A DNA stretch of 14,783 nucleotides, taken from the NCBI GenBank assembly GCA_031264425.1, contig JAISDY010000120.1:1-14783 (forward strand). Direction: 5' to 3'. Below the pieces are notes generated by a model, which was not told the DNA's origin, ran no database searches, and worked only from the letters and a program-made list of their open reading frames with translations. Within the stretch, counting starts at the first letter, position 1; each line of letters opens with the position of its first letter. Below, one piece after another: positions 8,196 to 14,618 of this stretch. The DNA comes from Endomicrobium sp. Lineage in GTDB: Bacteria > Elusimicrobiota > Endomicrobiia > Endomicrobiales > Endomicrobiaceae. The translations under genes and the position numbers were made by a program.

Positions 8196-8420
8196 TTGAT
8201 TATATTGTTGACAGGAATGGTTTTAGCTGCGTGTAGTTTAGTTTGCACGGTTTTTTTTGTTAATAAAAGAGATAAGGGGGGGCAGGGAATGGAAAAGAAG
8301 TGTGTGTACACGGAGGGGAGAGAACACATAGACATATTGTGGAAGAAGAGATGGAATTGGTGGATGTTAGGAGTCATACTGATGATTGTAGGGTTTATAG
8401 CTGGATATTTTTATAGGTAA
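8196..8420 (+). CDS. Small membrane protein with two hydrophobic segments
   Basis: A frame of 74 codons from TTG 8196. The first hydrophobic segment, LLTGMVLAACSLVCTVFFV (about residues 4-22), is followed by basic residues, and a second, WWMLGVILMIVGFIAGYFY (about 55-73), runs to the end. A G7 tract (8276-8282) codes Gly-Gly between them. An alternative start is ATG 8289, just after the G tract and a GGGA SD-like sequence; this would give a 43-residue protein with only the second helix, and the upstream part would then be a separate remnant. No family recognised. A small holin-like or membrane-anchored phage protein is possible but unproven. Confidence 0.5.
   Translation: MIILLTGMVLAACSLVCTVFFVNKRDKGGQGMEKKCVYTEGREHIDILWKKRWNWWMLGVILMIVGFIAGYFYR
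8276..8282 (+). repeat. G7 tract in the small membrane protein gene
   Basis: Seven G within GATAAGGGGGGGCAGGG. It codes Gly-Gly in the long frame and lies just upstream of a possible internal start at 8289. Confidence 0.8.
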
Positions 8421-8422
8421 AG

Positions 8423-8436
8423 GGGCAAAGACCCAA
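8423..8436 (+). repeat. Leader repeat, copy 1 (before the zinc-binding gene)
   Basis: GGGCAAAGACCCAA starts two bases after the TAA that ends at 8420 and is repeated exactly at 10279-10292. GGG and CCC can pair around CAAAGA. A second small palindrome, GGGACA-A-TGTCCC (8437-8449), and then AAAGGA, which can serve as SD, follow before ATG 8465. Confidence 0.6.
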
Positions 8437-8464
8437 GGGACAATGTCCCCCAAAGGACAAAAAA

Positions 8465-8689
8465 ATGAGGGGCGAAGAGAGGGTAGTAGAGATAGAGTGC
8501 CAAGTGTGCAAAGGGAACGGATACTTATGCGAATGCGAGAGCGACGGAATCGTAAATAGGTGTCCGAATAGCGAGGAATGCGATTACTGTGGCTCGCAAA
8601 GAAGAGATAAGTACAAATATGTATGGCAATTATTGCGAAGGGCGAGGAAATGTGGAGGAAGTAGGGCATGCGGCGGTAGAGGGTTTTAA
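8465..8689 (+). CDS. Small cysteine-rich, probably zinc-binding protein
   Basis: 74 residues from ATG 8465. Cysteines are at 12, 15, 22, 24, 33, 39 and 42 in the order CQVCKGNG, then CEC, then CPNSEECDYC. The CxxCxGxG element resembles half of a DnaJ-type zinc finger, and the later CxxC completes a probable zinc site. The tail is basic (RRDKYKYVWQLLRRARK), which would suit nucleic-acid binding. SD AAAGGA sits in the leader repeat ahead of it. Nothing is visibly broken in the zinc-binding core; the last 15 residues (CGGSRACGGRGF) may be out of the original frame. It sits in the early operon just before the exonuclease. Function unknown. Confidence 0.55.
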   Translation: MRGEERVVEIECQVCKGNGYLCECESDGIVNRCPNSEECDYCGSQRRDKYKYVWQLLRRARKCGGSRACGGRGF

Positions 8690-8757
8690 TGACCTAAGGT
8701 ACAAAAAGAATGGGTAGAGCAAGAGAAGAGTGGCTGAAAGAGAGGCAGGAAGGGATA

Positions 8758-8765
8758 GGGGGGGG
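8758..8765 (+). repeat. G8 tract in the GIGG motif of yqaJ
   Basis: Follows GGGATA and lies exactly on the Gly-Gly codons of the GIGG signature; the expected family frame is lost directly after it. Confidence 0.8.
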
Positions 8766-8779
8766 ATCGCGGAAGCGGT

Positions 8780-8787
8780 GGGGGGGG
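8780..8787 (+). repeat. G8 tract, second in yqaJ
   Basis: Only 14 bases after the previous tract. It follows GGAAGCGGT, whose IAEAVG-like reading would fit the family; the frame is again lost. Confidence 0.8.
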
Positions 8788-8865
8788 TACTCTGGGGATG
8801 AACTTGTATATGAGCAATGTGGAGCTGTGGGAGTTGCAAGACGGGCAGAAGGACAGTCCATATAT

Positions 8866-8875
8866 GGGGGGGGGG
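8866..8875 (+). repeat. G10 tract, third in yqaJ and longest in the window
   Basis: Ten G after TATAT, at the end of the YMSNVELW segment. Downstream homology resumes in a different frame. Confidence 0.85.
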
Positions 8876-9450
8876 AGGAATACGCGGGATGGAAGCGGAA
8901 AGTCCGTTAATAGAGCTGTTTAGGTTGAGATGGGATTATATCCCATTATATCCCAAAGTATAAAACCATTTGTGTCAAAACCTTACACGTTGCATAGGAA
9001 TAAGGAGTATCCATATATATTGGGAGCAGTGGACGCAGAGTTGACAGAGGCGGTGGCAGAAGATGAAACGGGGACAAACAAGCCCTCCCAGCAAGCCCGA
9101 AAGGGGTTTTTAGAAGTAAAGATGAGTGCAATATACTGGCAAGCGGGCAAAAAGAGCAGAGTGGAACGAGAGGATACCGCAAAACTATTATGTCCAATGT
9201 CTGCATTACCTGTTGGCTAACCAGAGTATGGGTATTTTTATCTGAAAGCACAGTTAAAGAGCGTATGGAAGTGTCAAAGGACACAAAGAAGAAGTGCGGG
9301 TTAACGACAAAACATTACTACTTTGAAAGGAAAGAGGCGGAAGAAGACCTAAAGATACTGAAAGAAAAAGAAATAGAGTTTTGGGAAAGGAATGTGAAGA
9401 AAGACGTAAGAGACCGAATTTGGTACTGTTGCCAATAAATATAAGAAGTT

Positions 9451-9477
9451 AAGCTTCAAGCAAAGCTTCAAAGGGGT
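9451..9477 (+). repeat. Leader-repeat-like hairpin after yqaJ
   Basis: AAGCTTCAAGCAAAGCTTCAAAGGGG starts 13 bases after the yqaJ stop. AAGC-AAA-GCTT forms a small hairpin followed by CAAAGG, the same layout as the GGGCAAAGACCC-AAAGG repeats at 8423 and 10279, with a different stem sequence. Confidence 0.4.
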
Positions 9478-9565
9478 TTGTGTGTAATATCCATGCGTTT
9501 AATACGCGCAAAAATAACAGTGTGTAATAAGTATAAGGCAAAACGGTGCATGTTAGAGGAAAAAT

Positions 9566-9672
9566 ATGGAGGAAAACAGGAATAATCTAGGCATCCAGCG
9601 TATTAACGGGAGAGTACTCAAGTGAGCTAGAGCGAGCAATAGCAGTAAGGAATTACTTAAAAGAGGCATGTG
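9566..9672 (+). pseudogene. Degenerate short coding scrap before the DUF1351-like gene
   Basis: ATG 9566 gives MEENRNNLGIQRINGRVLK and a stop. In another frame ELERAIAVRNYLKEACDGIQ runs on into the region of the next gene. It could be the remains of a small early protein or of an alternative N-terminus of the DUF1351-like gene. The 9478-9565 part holds nothing I can assign. Low certainty. Confidence 0.25.
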
Positions 9673-10047
9673 ATGGAATTCAAGAAGTTAATAGCGCTCA
9701 AAGAAGCGGAGTTTTTGAAAGAGATAAGGTTTATTACAAAGAGAAAATAATAGGGGAGCTAAAAAACAGGCTGGAAAAGTACGAAGGGATAAGATATGGG
9801 GAAGAGCAGACAAGAGAAGTGAAAAGGAGACAAGGCGACATTAAATAAGTTCAAAGAGGCGATAGAGGAAAGAAGGAAAGAAATCAAGAGGAAGTGTATG
9901 GGAGCCGTATGAAAGATTTGAGATAGAAGTAAAAGAGGTATTAGAGTAGAGTATGTGGAAAAGCCGATAAAAGTGATAGACAAACAGATAAAAGGGTATG
10001 AGGAAAAGGAGAGGAAAGAGAAAAGGGAGGAGATAGAGGAACATTAA
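9673..10047 (+). pseudogene. DUF1351-like phage protein, frameshifted
   Basis: A coiled-coil phage protein usually found beside RecT and a YqaJ exonuclease; its precise role in recombination is unknown. ATG 9673 gives MEFKKLIALKEAEFLKEIRF. The next frame gives KEKIIGELKNRLEKYEGIRY, a third gives ATLNKFKEAIEERRKEIKRK, then EPYERFEIEVKEV, and finally VEKPIKVIDKQIKGYEEKE before TAA 10047. The run of ...ERRKEIKRKC.-.PYERFE-...-IDKQIKGYEEKE is what I know from the DUF1351 family, and about 125 codons is right or slightly short. At least three frameshifts or stops. Its position between the exonuclease and recT supports the assignment. Confidence 0.7.
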
Positions 10048-10060
10048 GTGACTGAATACG

Positions 10061-10278
10061 ATGTATAAAATAGGGGGGGTATAAGGATTGAAATATTTAA
10101 GAGTATAGAGAAGTTTATGAAGGGGTTGGAAATAATAAGGAGATTAAAGACGGAGTATGAAAGTCAGATAAAGGACAAATATATAGAGACGCTGGACTTG
10201 ACGACAGTGTTGGTGGAAAAGACGAGGTTAGAAGAGCAGAAGAAGAGGCTGGAAGAAGTAGAAGTGTCAAAGACATAA
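10061..10278 (+). pseudogene. Small coiled-coil protein gene, frame broken at a G7 tract
   Basis: ATG 10061 reads MYKI and then runs into a G7 tract (10073-10079), after which that frame ends at TAA. If the tract had five or eight G, the frame would continue as RIEIFKSIEKFMKGLEIIRR and then a charged helical protein ending EEQKKRLEEVEVSKT at TAA 10278, about 70 residues. I recognise no family. The sequence predicts a long helix. It lies between the DUF1351-like gene and recT, so it was probably part of the same recombination operon. Confidence 0.5.
10073..10079 (+). repeat. G7 tract at codon 5 of the small coiled-coil gene
   Basis: Separates the MYKI start from the long downstream frame; a change of +1 or -2 G would join them. 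Confidence 0.8.
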
Positions 10279-10292
10279 GGGCAAAGACCCAA
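10279..10292 (+). repeat. Leader repeat, copy 2 (before recT)
   Basis: GGGCAAAGACCCAA directly follows the TAA at 10276-10278, and AAAGGA (10291-10296) right behind it serves as SD for ATG 10306. Identical in 14 bases to 8423-8436. A weaker version, GGAGCAAAGACCAAAG, occurs at 11245-11260. Confidence 0.6.
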
Positions 10293-10305
10293 AGGATGAT
10301 AAAAA

Positions 10306-11233
10306 ATGGAAAACAAAAATTCGTTAGTAAAAAAGGTTCAGAGAGAAACGTTTAGCAGTTATATAACTGGGAATGCGGTAAAAGGAAAGATAAATCAGAT
10401 GTTAGTAGGGAAGGACGGAGGAAGATTTATAACGGCGATAGTGTCAGCGGTGTCAGACAATTCTGCGCTGGCGGAGTGCGACCCATAGTACGAGATGCTT
10501 GTCAGCTGCGTTGATAGGAGAGAGCTTAAAGCTGTCGCCATTGTCGCAGTTAGGACAGTATTACCTAGTGCCATTCAATGACAGTAAGAACAACCGAAAA
10601 GTTGCTACGTTCCAGATAGGGGTATAATGGGGGGGGTATATCCAGCTAGTGATAAGGTTAGGGCAATGTAGAAAGATAAACGTAATAGGGATAAAGGAAG
10701 GGGAGCTATAGTAAAGTTTGGATGCGTTAAACGAAGAAATAGAAGTGAACCTGATATAGAAGACGAGGAAAAGAGAGAAGAAGCAAAGACAGTAGGCTAC
10801 TATGCGATGTTTGAGTATGTCAATGGATTTAGGAAAGCGATGTATTGGAGCAGGAAGAAGATGGAAGGGTATGCGTTAAAGTATTCCAAAGGGTATGTGG
10901 CAAAGAAAGGATATACATTTTGGGAAAAGGACTTTGACGGAATGGAATATAAGACAATGTTAAGGCAGTTGACAAGCAAATGGTGAGTGATGAGCGTAGA
11001 GATGGAAAGAGCGATAGAGAAAGACCAAGCGGTGATAGGGTGAAGACGGGAAGGTAGATTATGTGGTGGATAACGGGGTTATAGATAATGCAGTTGAAGT
11101 AAAGAATGACATGAGCAATGAGAGTAGGAACTTTGTTCCTATGCAAGATGATGGAAACGGGAATGCTATTGATGTTAATAATCAAGAGGGAATAAAAGAA
11201 GAGTTTTTTAGAGGGGAAAGAAGAGTTAAATGA
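10306..11233 (+). pseudogene. recT: RecT family single-strand annealing protein, multiply broken
   Basis: Phage annealing protein that would pair complementary strands after resection by the YqaJ-like exonuclease. ATG 10306 reads NSLVKKVQRETFSSYITG and then GKDGGRFITAIVSAVSDNSA. The frame shifts near 10485, giving SAALIGESLKLSPLSQLGQY and YLVPFNDSKNNRKVATFQIG. A G8 tract (10629-10636) interrupts the conserved G-Y-x-G-Y-I-Q-L segment. Later come INVIGIKEGEL, VGYYAMFEYVNGFRKAMYWS, KGYTFWEKDFDGMEYKTMLR and TSKW, followed by a stop, and a variable acidic tail ending RGERRVK. At about 309 codons it is full family length, with stops and at least five lesions. The stop overlaps the next start (ATGA, 11230-11233). 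Identification is firm; activity is impossible as one chain. Confidence 0.9.
10629..10636 (+). repeat. G8 tract in the conserved core of recT
   Basis: The conserved family segment here would be coded by something like GGG TAT AAG GGG TAT ATC. The sequence has GGGGTATAATGGGGGGGGTATATC instead, so a short G run has grown to eight. Confidence 0.8.
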
Positions 11234-11404
11234 ACGAAAAGAAAGGAGCAAAGACCAAAGTGAAGAGATACGAAATTAGAGTAAAGAACGGAATAAAATT
11301 AAGTTGCATCTGCCTGCGAGAAGAAAGAATTACATGAGAAATTTGTGGGCATAGAGTACGAGAGTATTGATGAACTGCGAGACAAAAAAAAGGAACATCT
11401 ATAA
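11230..11404 (+). pseudogene. Small gene after recT, frameshifted, unknown
   Basis: The start overlaps the recT stop (ATGA). It reads MNEKKGAKTKVKRYEIRVKN and then ICLREE; a stop follows at TGA near 11337, but the neighbouring frame continues KELHEKFVGIEYESIDELRD and ends at TAA 11404. One frameshift would join them into about 58 residues. A leader-like GGAGCAAAGACCAAAG lies inside its first codons. No family recognised; the phage early-operon context is clear. Confidence 0.45.
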
Positions 11405-11813
11405 AGAAAAGACTAAATGCAATAGGGAAGATAAAGAATGAATTTGGATGTTATATGTGGTCTGCAAAGGTAAGAGAGAGGGATGGGAAATGCGTGCTGT
11501 GCGGAAAGGCAGGTAAAGGAGTAGAGTTTCAAGGATTGCAGTCGCGCCACATTATATCAAGAGCCGAGCAAGGAGTTTAAAATATCGGTGGGATATAAGG
11601 AATGGAATAACGGTGTGTTATGGTTGTCAAAAATACGTGGTGCATAAAACAGCGTCGTTTGAGGCAGTTAGCGTGGCTTGTAGAGTATGCAGTAAAGAGA
11701 ACGGGATATTAACGGTAACAGAGATTGTTGAAATAACACATGACAAAGACAAAAGAGACTGTGGAAAAGATAGAGGGTTTTTAGAAGCGGCAAGGATTGA
11801 ATTGGAGGAATAA
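11401..11813 (+). pseudogene. HNH endonuclease, frameshifted
   Basis: Reads KKRLNAIGKIKNEFGCYMWS, then RERDGKCVLCGKAGKG with the first CxxC zinc pair, then SRHIISRAEQGV with the HNH-type His of the metal finger. After a frameshift near 11575, YRWDIRNGITVCYGCQKYVV follows with the second CxxC and the RWDxxNGITxC signature, then HKTAS. The end EIVEITHDKDKRDCGKDRGF to EELEE-like residues at TAA 11813 is plausible helical tail. HNH nucleases of this type are common next to phage recT genes. No start codon is certain, so the left end is approximate. At least one frameshift makes it inactive as a whole. Confidence 0.75.
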
Positions 11814-11815
11814 AA

Positions 11816-11941
11816 ATGAACATAATTGGGATGCAAATAGAGAGGGTATTTATAGAAAAACATCATGTTTCACAAATTTTACGACACTGTAAAAAAAAGG
11901 ACTTGGCGGCAGCACATCTATCACCTTTCTTTGCTAGATAG
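11816..11941 (+). CDS. Small protein of 41 residues, unknown
   Basis: ATG 11816 follows a good SD (GGAGG at 11803-11807) and the HNH remnant's stop by two bases. It begins MNIIGMQIERVFIEKHHVSQ and ends AAAHLSPFFAR at TAG 11941. No family recognised. The good SD and tight spacing favour a real gene, or the intact front of a longer one cut by a deletion, since the rightward operon stops here and the leftward antitoxin gene ends only 13 bases further on. Confidence 0.4.
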   Translation: MNIIGMQIERVFIEKHHVSQILRHCKKKDLAAAHLSPFFAR

Positions 11942-11954
11942 GATATAATTCTTC

Positions 11955-12305
11955 TTATCTTGACGCTACGCCTAACCTAAAGTCCATTCCTAAGTTGTGT
12001 GCAAACGATATGCTATGGAATGACGGATTAGCGCTCTTTGATAACATTCTATACATGCTGGTTCTTTCAACTTTTGTTGTTTTCACAAGAGTGGCTATTT
12101 TTCCTTCTGCCATCATCACTATTTTTAGACTATTTAAAAATAATGCTGTATCTCGGGTTTTGTTATATTCTTTCACAACATGATTTTTATAACTTTGTAA
12201 TTTTTTAGGATGTTTTTTTAAATATTTAACATAGTCCTCAAAAAATCTGTTTTTATTATTTCAACATCTCCAATCTTTATTCCTTCTATTTTTTATCTTT
12301 TTCAT
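11955..12305 (-). pseudogene. HigA/Xre-type antitoxin, frameshifted near its start
   Basis: DNA-binding antidote of the short RelE/HigB-type modules. ATG 12305 has an AGGAG SD and overlaps the toxin stop (ATGA). The first frame ends after about 14 codons; alternative frames give EGIKIGDVEIIK, and from about 12245 NRFFEDYVKYLKKHPKKLQ continues unbroken. The HTH is in LVKTTKVERTSMYRMLSKSA, followed by NPSFHSISF, a pattern typical of the antidote family (xTGLSRTSLYKALSxxGNPSF). It ends LGMDFRLGVASR at TAA 11955. Corrected length is about 116 residues, slightly longer than usual. Two indels near the N-terminus are needed to read it through; an internal ATG or GTG near 12180 might still yield a shorter HTH protein. 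Confidence 0.75.
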
Positions 12306-12579
12306 ATATTCTCCTTTACTAGTTCTCTTATTCTTATCGCTTTTTCTATATCGTCCGTCCGATGCTTTTTATCAACTCCGCCATATAACAAGATTAATAT
12401 CGTATCAGCAATTTTTGTATAGTAAATTTTTATTCCTTCCCCCCCCAATTTATTTTTAATTCACATATTCCATTTTTTAATAATTTACAATTTGAAAAAT
12501 TGCCTTTTTGTATTCTATCAATATTATCAACGACTTTTTCTTGTACTTCGTCATTTTCTTTATTAAAAATATCGCTCAT
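12302..12579 (-). pseudogene. RelE/HigB-type toxin split by a G8 tract
   Basis: Probable mRNA-cleaving addiction toxin. ATG 12579 overlaps the upstream endonuclease stop (ATGA). It reads MSDIFNKENDEVQEKVVDNI, then DRIQKGNFSNCKLLKNGICE, then LKINW, at which point eight G (C8 on the plus strand, 12439-12446) put the frame into an early stop. With six or nine G it would continue EGIKIYYTKIADTILILLYG and GVDKKHRTDDIEKAIRIREL to TGA 12302. These segments match the killer-protein family order (RIDRL..GNFGDVKP..GVSELRI..GPGYRVYFT..LLCGGDK..QxxDIxKA). About 92 residues, a few short at the N-terminus. The tract is the only lesion I see. Confidence 0.8.
12439..12446 (-). repeat. G8 tract (C8 on plus strand) inside the toxin gene
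   Basis: Sits on the Trp-Gly codons between LKIN and EGIKIYY. Six or nine G restore the toxin frame; eight do not. Potential on/off switch or simple slippage lesion. Confidence 0.85.
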
Positions 12580-13317
12580 ATCGTATATTCGTCTAATTTA
12601 ATAGGCTCTAAAATCTCAATAATTTTGTTTATCTTCGCTTTTAATTGGATATTGTTGTCTGGATGCCGTATTGCAGTTTTAGGAACATGTTTGCTTAAAG
12701 AACCGTTTGCCCCTCTTTTCTTTGAAAAGACACGTAGCTTCCAATATTAAAACCGTCTGTTGTAAAGGCTATATCGGTAGACAGGCGGTCTAAAACTTTT
12801 TTTCATAGGATATATTTAATGACAAGGGCGTCTCTGTTGAAAAGAACAAGGATTTCTCTGCTGGGATTCCTAGAAAAACTTCAATTTAAAATCTTTTTTG
12901 CATTATTGTTGAAAAACTTGCCTCATTTGCCTTTTTGCTCTTGGGAAAATAGCGGGTTTCTTACATTTTTAGATTTGGCGACAACGATGTCTTCTAGCTC
13001 TTGTTTATCGGCAGAATCAAGGTCAAAGTCTTCGCAAAACTTGGGCATGTCGTCCTTGTCAATTGGTTAAACGCCGCCTTGTTTCTAAATCCTTTGACAT
13101 TAGCGTCTATATAATGTCCGCAAGCAAGGTTTATTTCGTACATCGGCTTTATCACCGTATATTCCGCCGTAAGCCGTATTGGAAAGCTCGCCTTCTATTT
13201 TAAATTGTTCTCTTATCTTTTCTATTACCGTAGGATGGGGTCGACTATGCTGTTTTTTTTATTAAGTATTCTATATTTCTTCCCTGCAAAAGCATTTTTG
13301 TTGTTTTCGTTTGTCAT
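12576..13317 (-). pseudogene. Probable type II restriction endonuclease paired with the C5 methyltransferase, broken
   Basis: ATG 13317 overlaps the methyltransferase stop (ATGA), the usual layout for a cognate nuclease. It reads MTNENNKNAFAGKKYRILNK. Other frames give HPTVIEKIREQFKIEGELSN, TAYGGIYGDKADVRN, then MYEINLACGHYIDANVKGFR and NKAAFNQL, then MPKFCEDFDLDSADKQELED and VAKSKNVRNPLFSQEQKGK. Near the end are STDIAFTTDGFNIGSYVSFQ and RKRGANGSLSKHVPKTA, with EILEPIKLDEYTI before TGA 12576, which overlaps the toxin ATG. I cannot name the family or the cut site; the nuclease role comes from position and pairing. Total about 247 codons, five or more frameshifts or stops. Confidence 0.55.
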
Positions 13318-14262
13318 AATATCCTCTTTATGCTATCGTAAATATAGCCTATCATAGCGGGGATAACGGCGTTGCCCAATTGCTGATAGTCTTGAACTCC
13401 GATGCTTACTTTATGTTTTATTGAAAAACCCATAACCTTTTTACATTCGTTTATTGTTAAGCGTCTAAACGCCTTGTTCCGTATTATAAAGCTCTGTTCT
13501 AGCCCCCTCTCATACGTCGATTGCGTAATAGTGTGTCCTTTGGGACACTATAAATCCTTTCCCCTTGCCCGCCTTTATTAACTATGCCGACCCTTATAGG
13601 CTTTAATTTGTAGTCCAAGTCGCTTTCTTTTTTTGAGTATTTGTATATCGTTCCTATTTACGATAAAATCTTTATTGACTTCTTTTTTAAAAATATTTTC
13701 TAAAAAACTTTCGCGTATTTCTCTTCTGGCGGCGTATACTCTAACGAAGTCTTTTTTTGCCGGTTTCATATCTTTTCTTAGAGCTACAAAATAAGCTCTT
13801 TCCCTTCTTTGCGGTATGCCGAAATACGAGGCGTTTAAAACGCATTTATGCAAATCGTAGCCCTTGGCGTTTAATTTCTCTTCCATTGTTTTATTACGTT
13901 TCAGCTGTCAATAGTTAAGATATTCTTCACATTTTCTAATAGCAGTATATAATTAATTGTGGTATTCCGCGATTCTTTTCTATTTCGTAAAGTAAGCGTC
14001 CTCTAGGGTCGGATATGCAGTCGCGTTTGTCAGATATGCTAAAAGGTTGACACGGAAATCCCGTGCACAAAATACCCGTGCTTGGAGATTTTATTAGCAG
14101 ATATTTCCGTAATATTACCGTTAGGCTTTTCCCAGAAATTTTGTTTGTACGCTTCTTGAACGTAAGGGTCAATATCGTTTGAAAAAACGTATGTTAATCC
14201 GTGCTTTTCTAACGCTATTCTAAACCCGCTATCTCGTAAAATAAATCAATAAATTTATGCAT
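13314..14262 (-). pseudogene. C5-cytosine DNA methyltransferase, multiply frameshifted
   Basis: Modification enzyme of a type II system. ATG 14262 behind GAGAGGAG reads MHKFIDLFYEIAG (motif I region, FIDLFxGxGG-like), then after a frameshift FRIALEKHGLTYVFSNDID. Next are TGFPCQPFSISDKR with the catalytic Cys of motif IV near 14045-14070 and DPRGRLLYEI; LLLENVKNIL with the ENV motif near 13930; YFGIPQRRERAYFVALRKDM (motif VIII, near 13800); and RLTINECKKVMGF, then QQLGNAVIPAMIG (motifs IX and X). All catalytic landmarks are in the correct order over about 316 codons, a normal length, but lie in all three frames with at least four shifts. The stop overlaps the next start. The target sequence cannot be read from this. 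Confidence 0.9.
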
Positions 14263-14398
14263 CTCCTCTCTCTAGATAATGAAAAAAACTCCATAAATGT
14301 TTTCCAAATCTATCGTTTATCTGTATCATCTTTATTGTTTAAATAATTTACAGCTCGTTGCCATATATGGTTTTGAGATTGCGTATGGGCATAACAGC

Positions 14399-14428
14399 TC
14401 TGTAGCAAATATCAATAAATTTTGTCAA
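14399..14428 (-). promoter_or_regulatory. Candidate promoter for the M-R-toxin-antitoxin operon
   Basis: On the minus strand a perfect TTGACA (14423-14428) is followed after 18 bases by TACAGA (14399-14404), preceded by TGC as in an extended -10. It lies about 137 bases ahead of the methyltransferase start. The -10 is weak. Confidence 0.35.
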
Positions 14429-14497
14429 AGCAATATAAGCGTTCATAACAAGGTTTTATGAAATCAAGAAGAGACTGTTTTAAAGTGAAGCCCATAG

Positions 14498-14525
14498 TTG
14501 TTTTTTCATTTGAATTATGTATAAT
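14498..14525 (+). promoter_or_regulatory. Candidate promoter in the island firing toward purA
   Basis: TTGTTT (14498-14503), a 16-base spacer and a perfect TATAAT (14520-14525). It points to the right border, with no gene between it and purA at 14749, so the element may supply part of purA expression. Confidence 0.45.
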
Positions 14526-14618
14526 GAACATATTGAGTTTATCTTTGATGAGTTTATCTTTAAGATTTGTAGCGAGAGGCTTACAAAGTGTTTACAAAAG
14601 TAGATATAAATAAGACGA

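Larger units (their letters stand above)
8710..9438 (+). pseudogene. YqaJ-like phage exonuclease (lambda-Exo superfamily), multiply frameshifted
   Basis: Partner nuclease of RecT-type annealing proteins: resects double-stranded ends so that the annealase can bind. ATG 8710 reads REEWLKERQEGIGG, the family's N-terminal RxxWLxxRxxGIGGS signature. After two G8 tracts the frame changes and YMSNVELWELQDGQKDSPYM follows, matching the SPYxSxxELWxxKTG region. A G10 tract then shifts it again. HRNKEYPYILGAVDAEL (about 9000-9045) holds the catalytic Asp, and GFLEVK (about 9100-9117) the E-x-K. Next, in another frame, is PQNYYVQCLHYLLANQ (9177-9224), the QxxHYL motif, and finally KEKEIEFWERNVKK before TAA 9438. 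All landmarks are in order at about 243 codons, but spread over all three frames. Confidence 0.8.
14263..14618. other. 356 bases between the methyltransferase start and attR, no supported gene
   Basis: Minus-strand scraps such as QNHIWQRAVNYLNNKDDTDK lie in broken frames and match nothing I know. The stretch holds two promoter candidates (14399-14428 minus, 14498-14525 plus) and a 12-base direct repeat GAGTTTATCTTT at 14535-14546 and 14550-14561. Confidence 0.5.

Noticed and set aside
9268..9281. Palindrome GTGTC-AAAG-GACAC near the yqaJ end
   Set aside because: Within coding sequence and not at a gene boundary; no evidence for a function.
8183..11251. Several minus-strand open frames of 60-140 codons across the early operon
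   Set aside because: Caused by the purine-rich plus strand, whose complement is poor in stops; they are rich in Leu, Ser, Pro and Phe and lie opposite YqaJ, DUF1351 and RecT motifs.
11936..11960. Weak hairpin between the converging operons as a bidirectional terminator
   Set aside because: Arms of only seven bases with a mismatch and no clear U run.
11995..13070. Plus-strand open frames over the antitoxin, toxin and nuclease region
   Set aside because: The minus strand holds the family motifs; the plus frames show none.
13533..13548. Perfect palindrome GTGTCC-TTTG-GGACAC
   Set aside because: It lies in the methyltransferase gene, where the complement codes the expected YSPKGHT-like segment, so it is probably coding and not a leader repeat or terminator.
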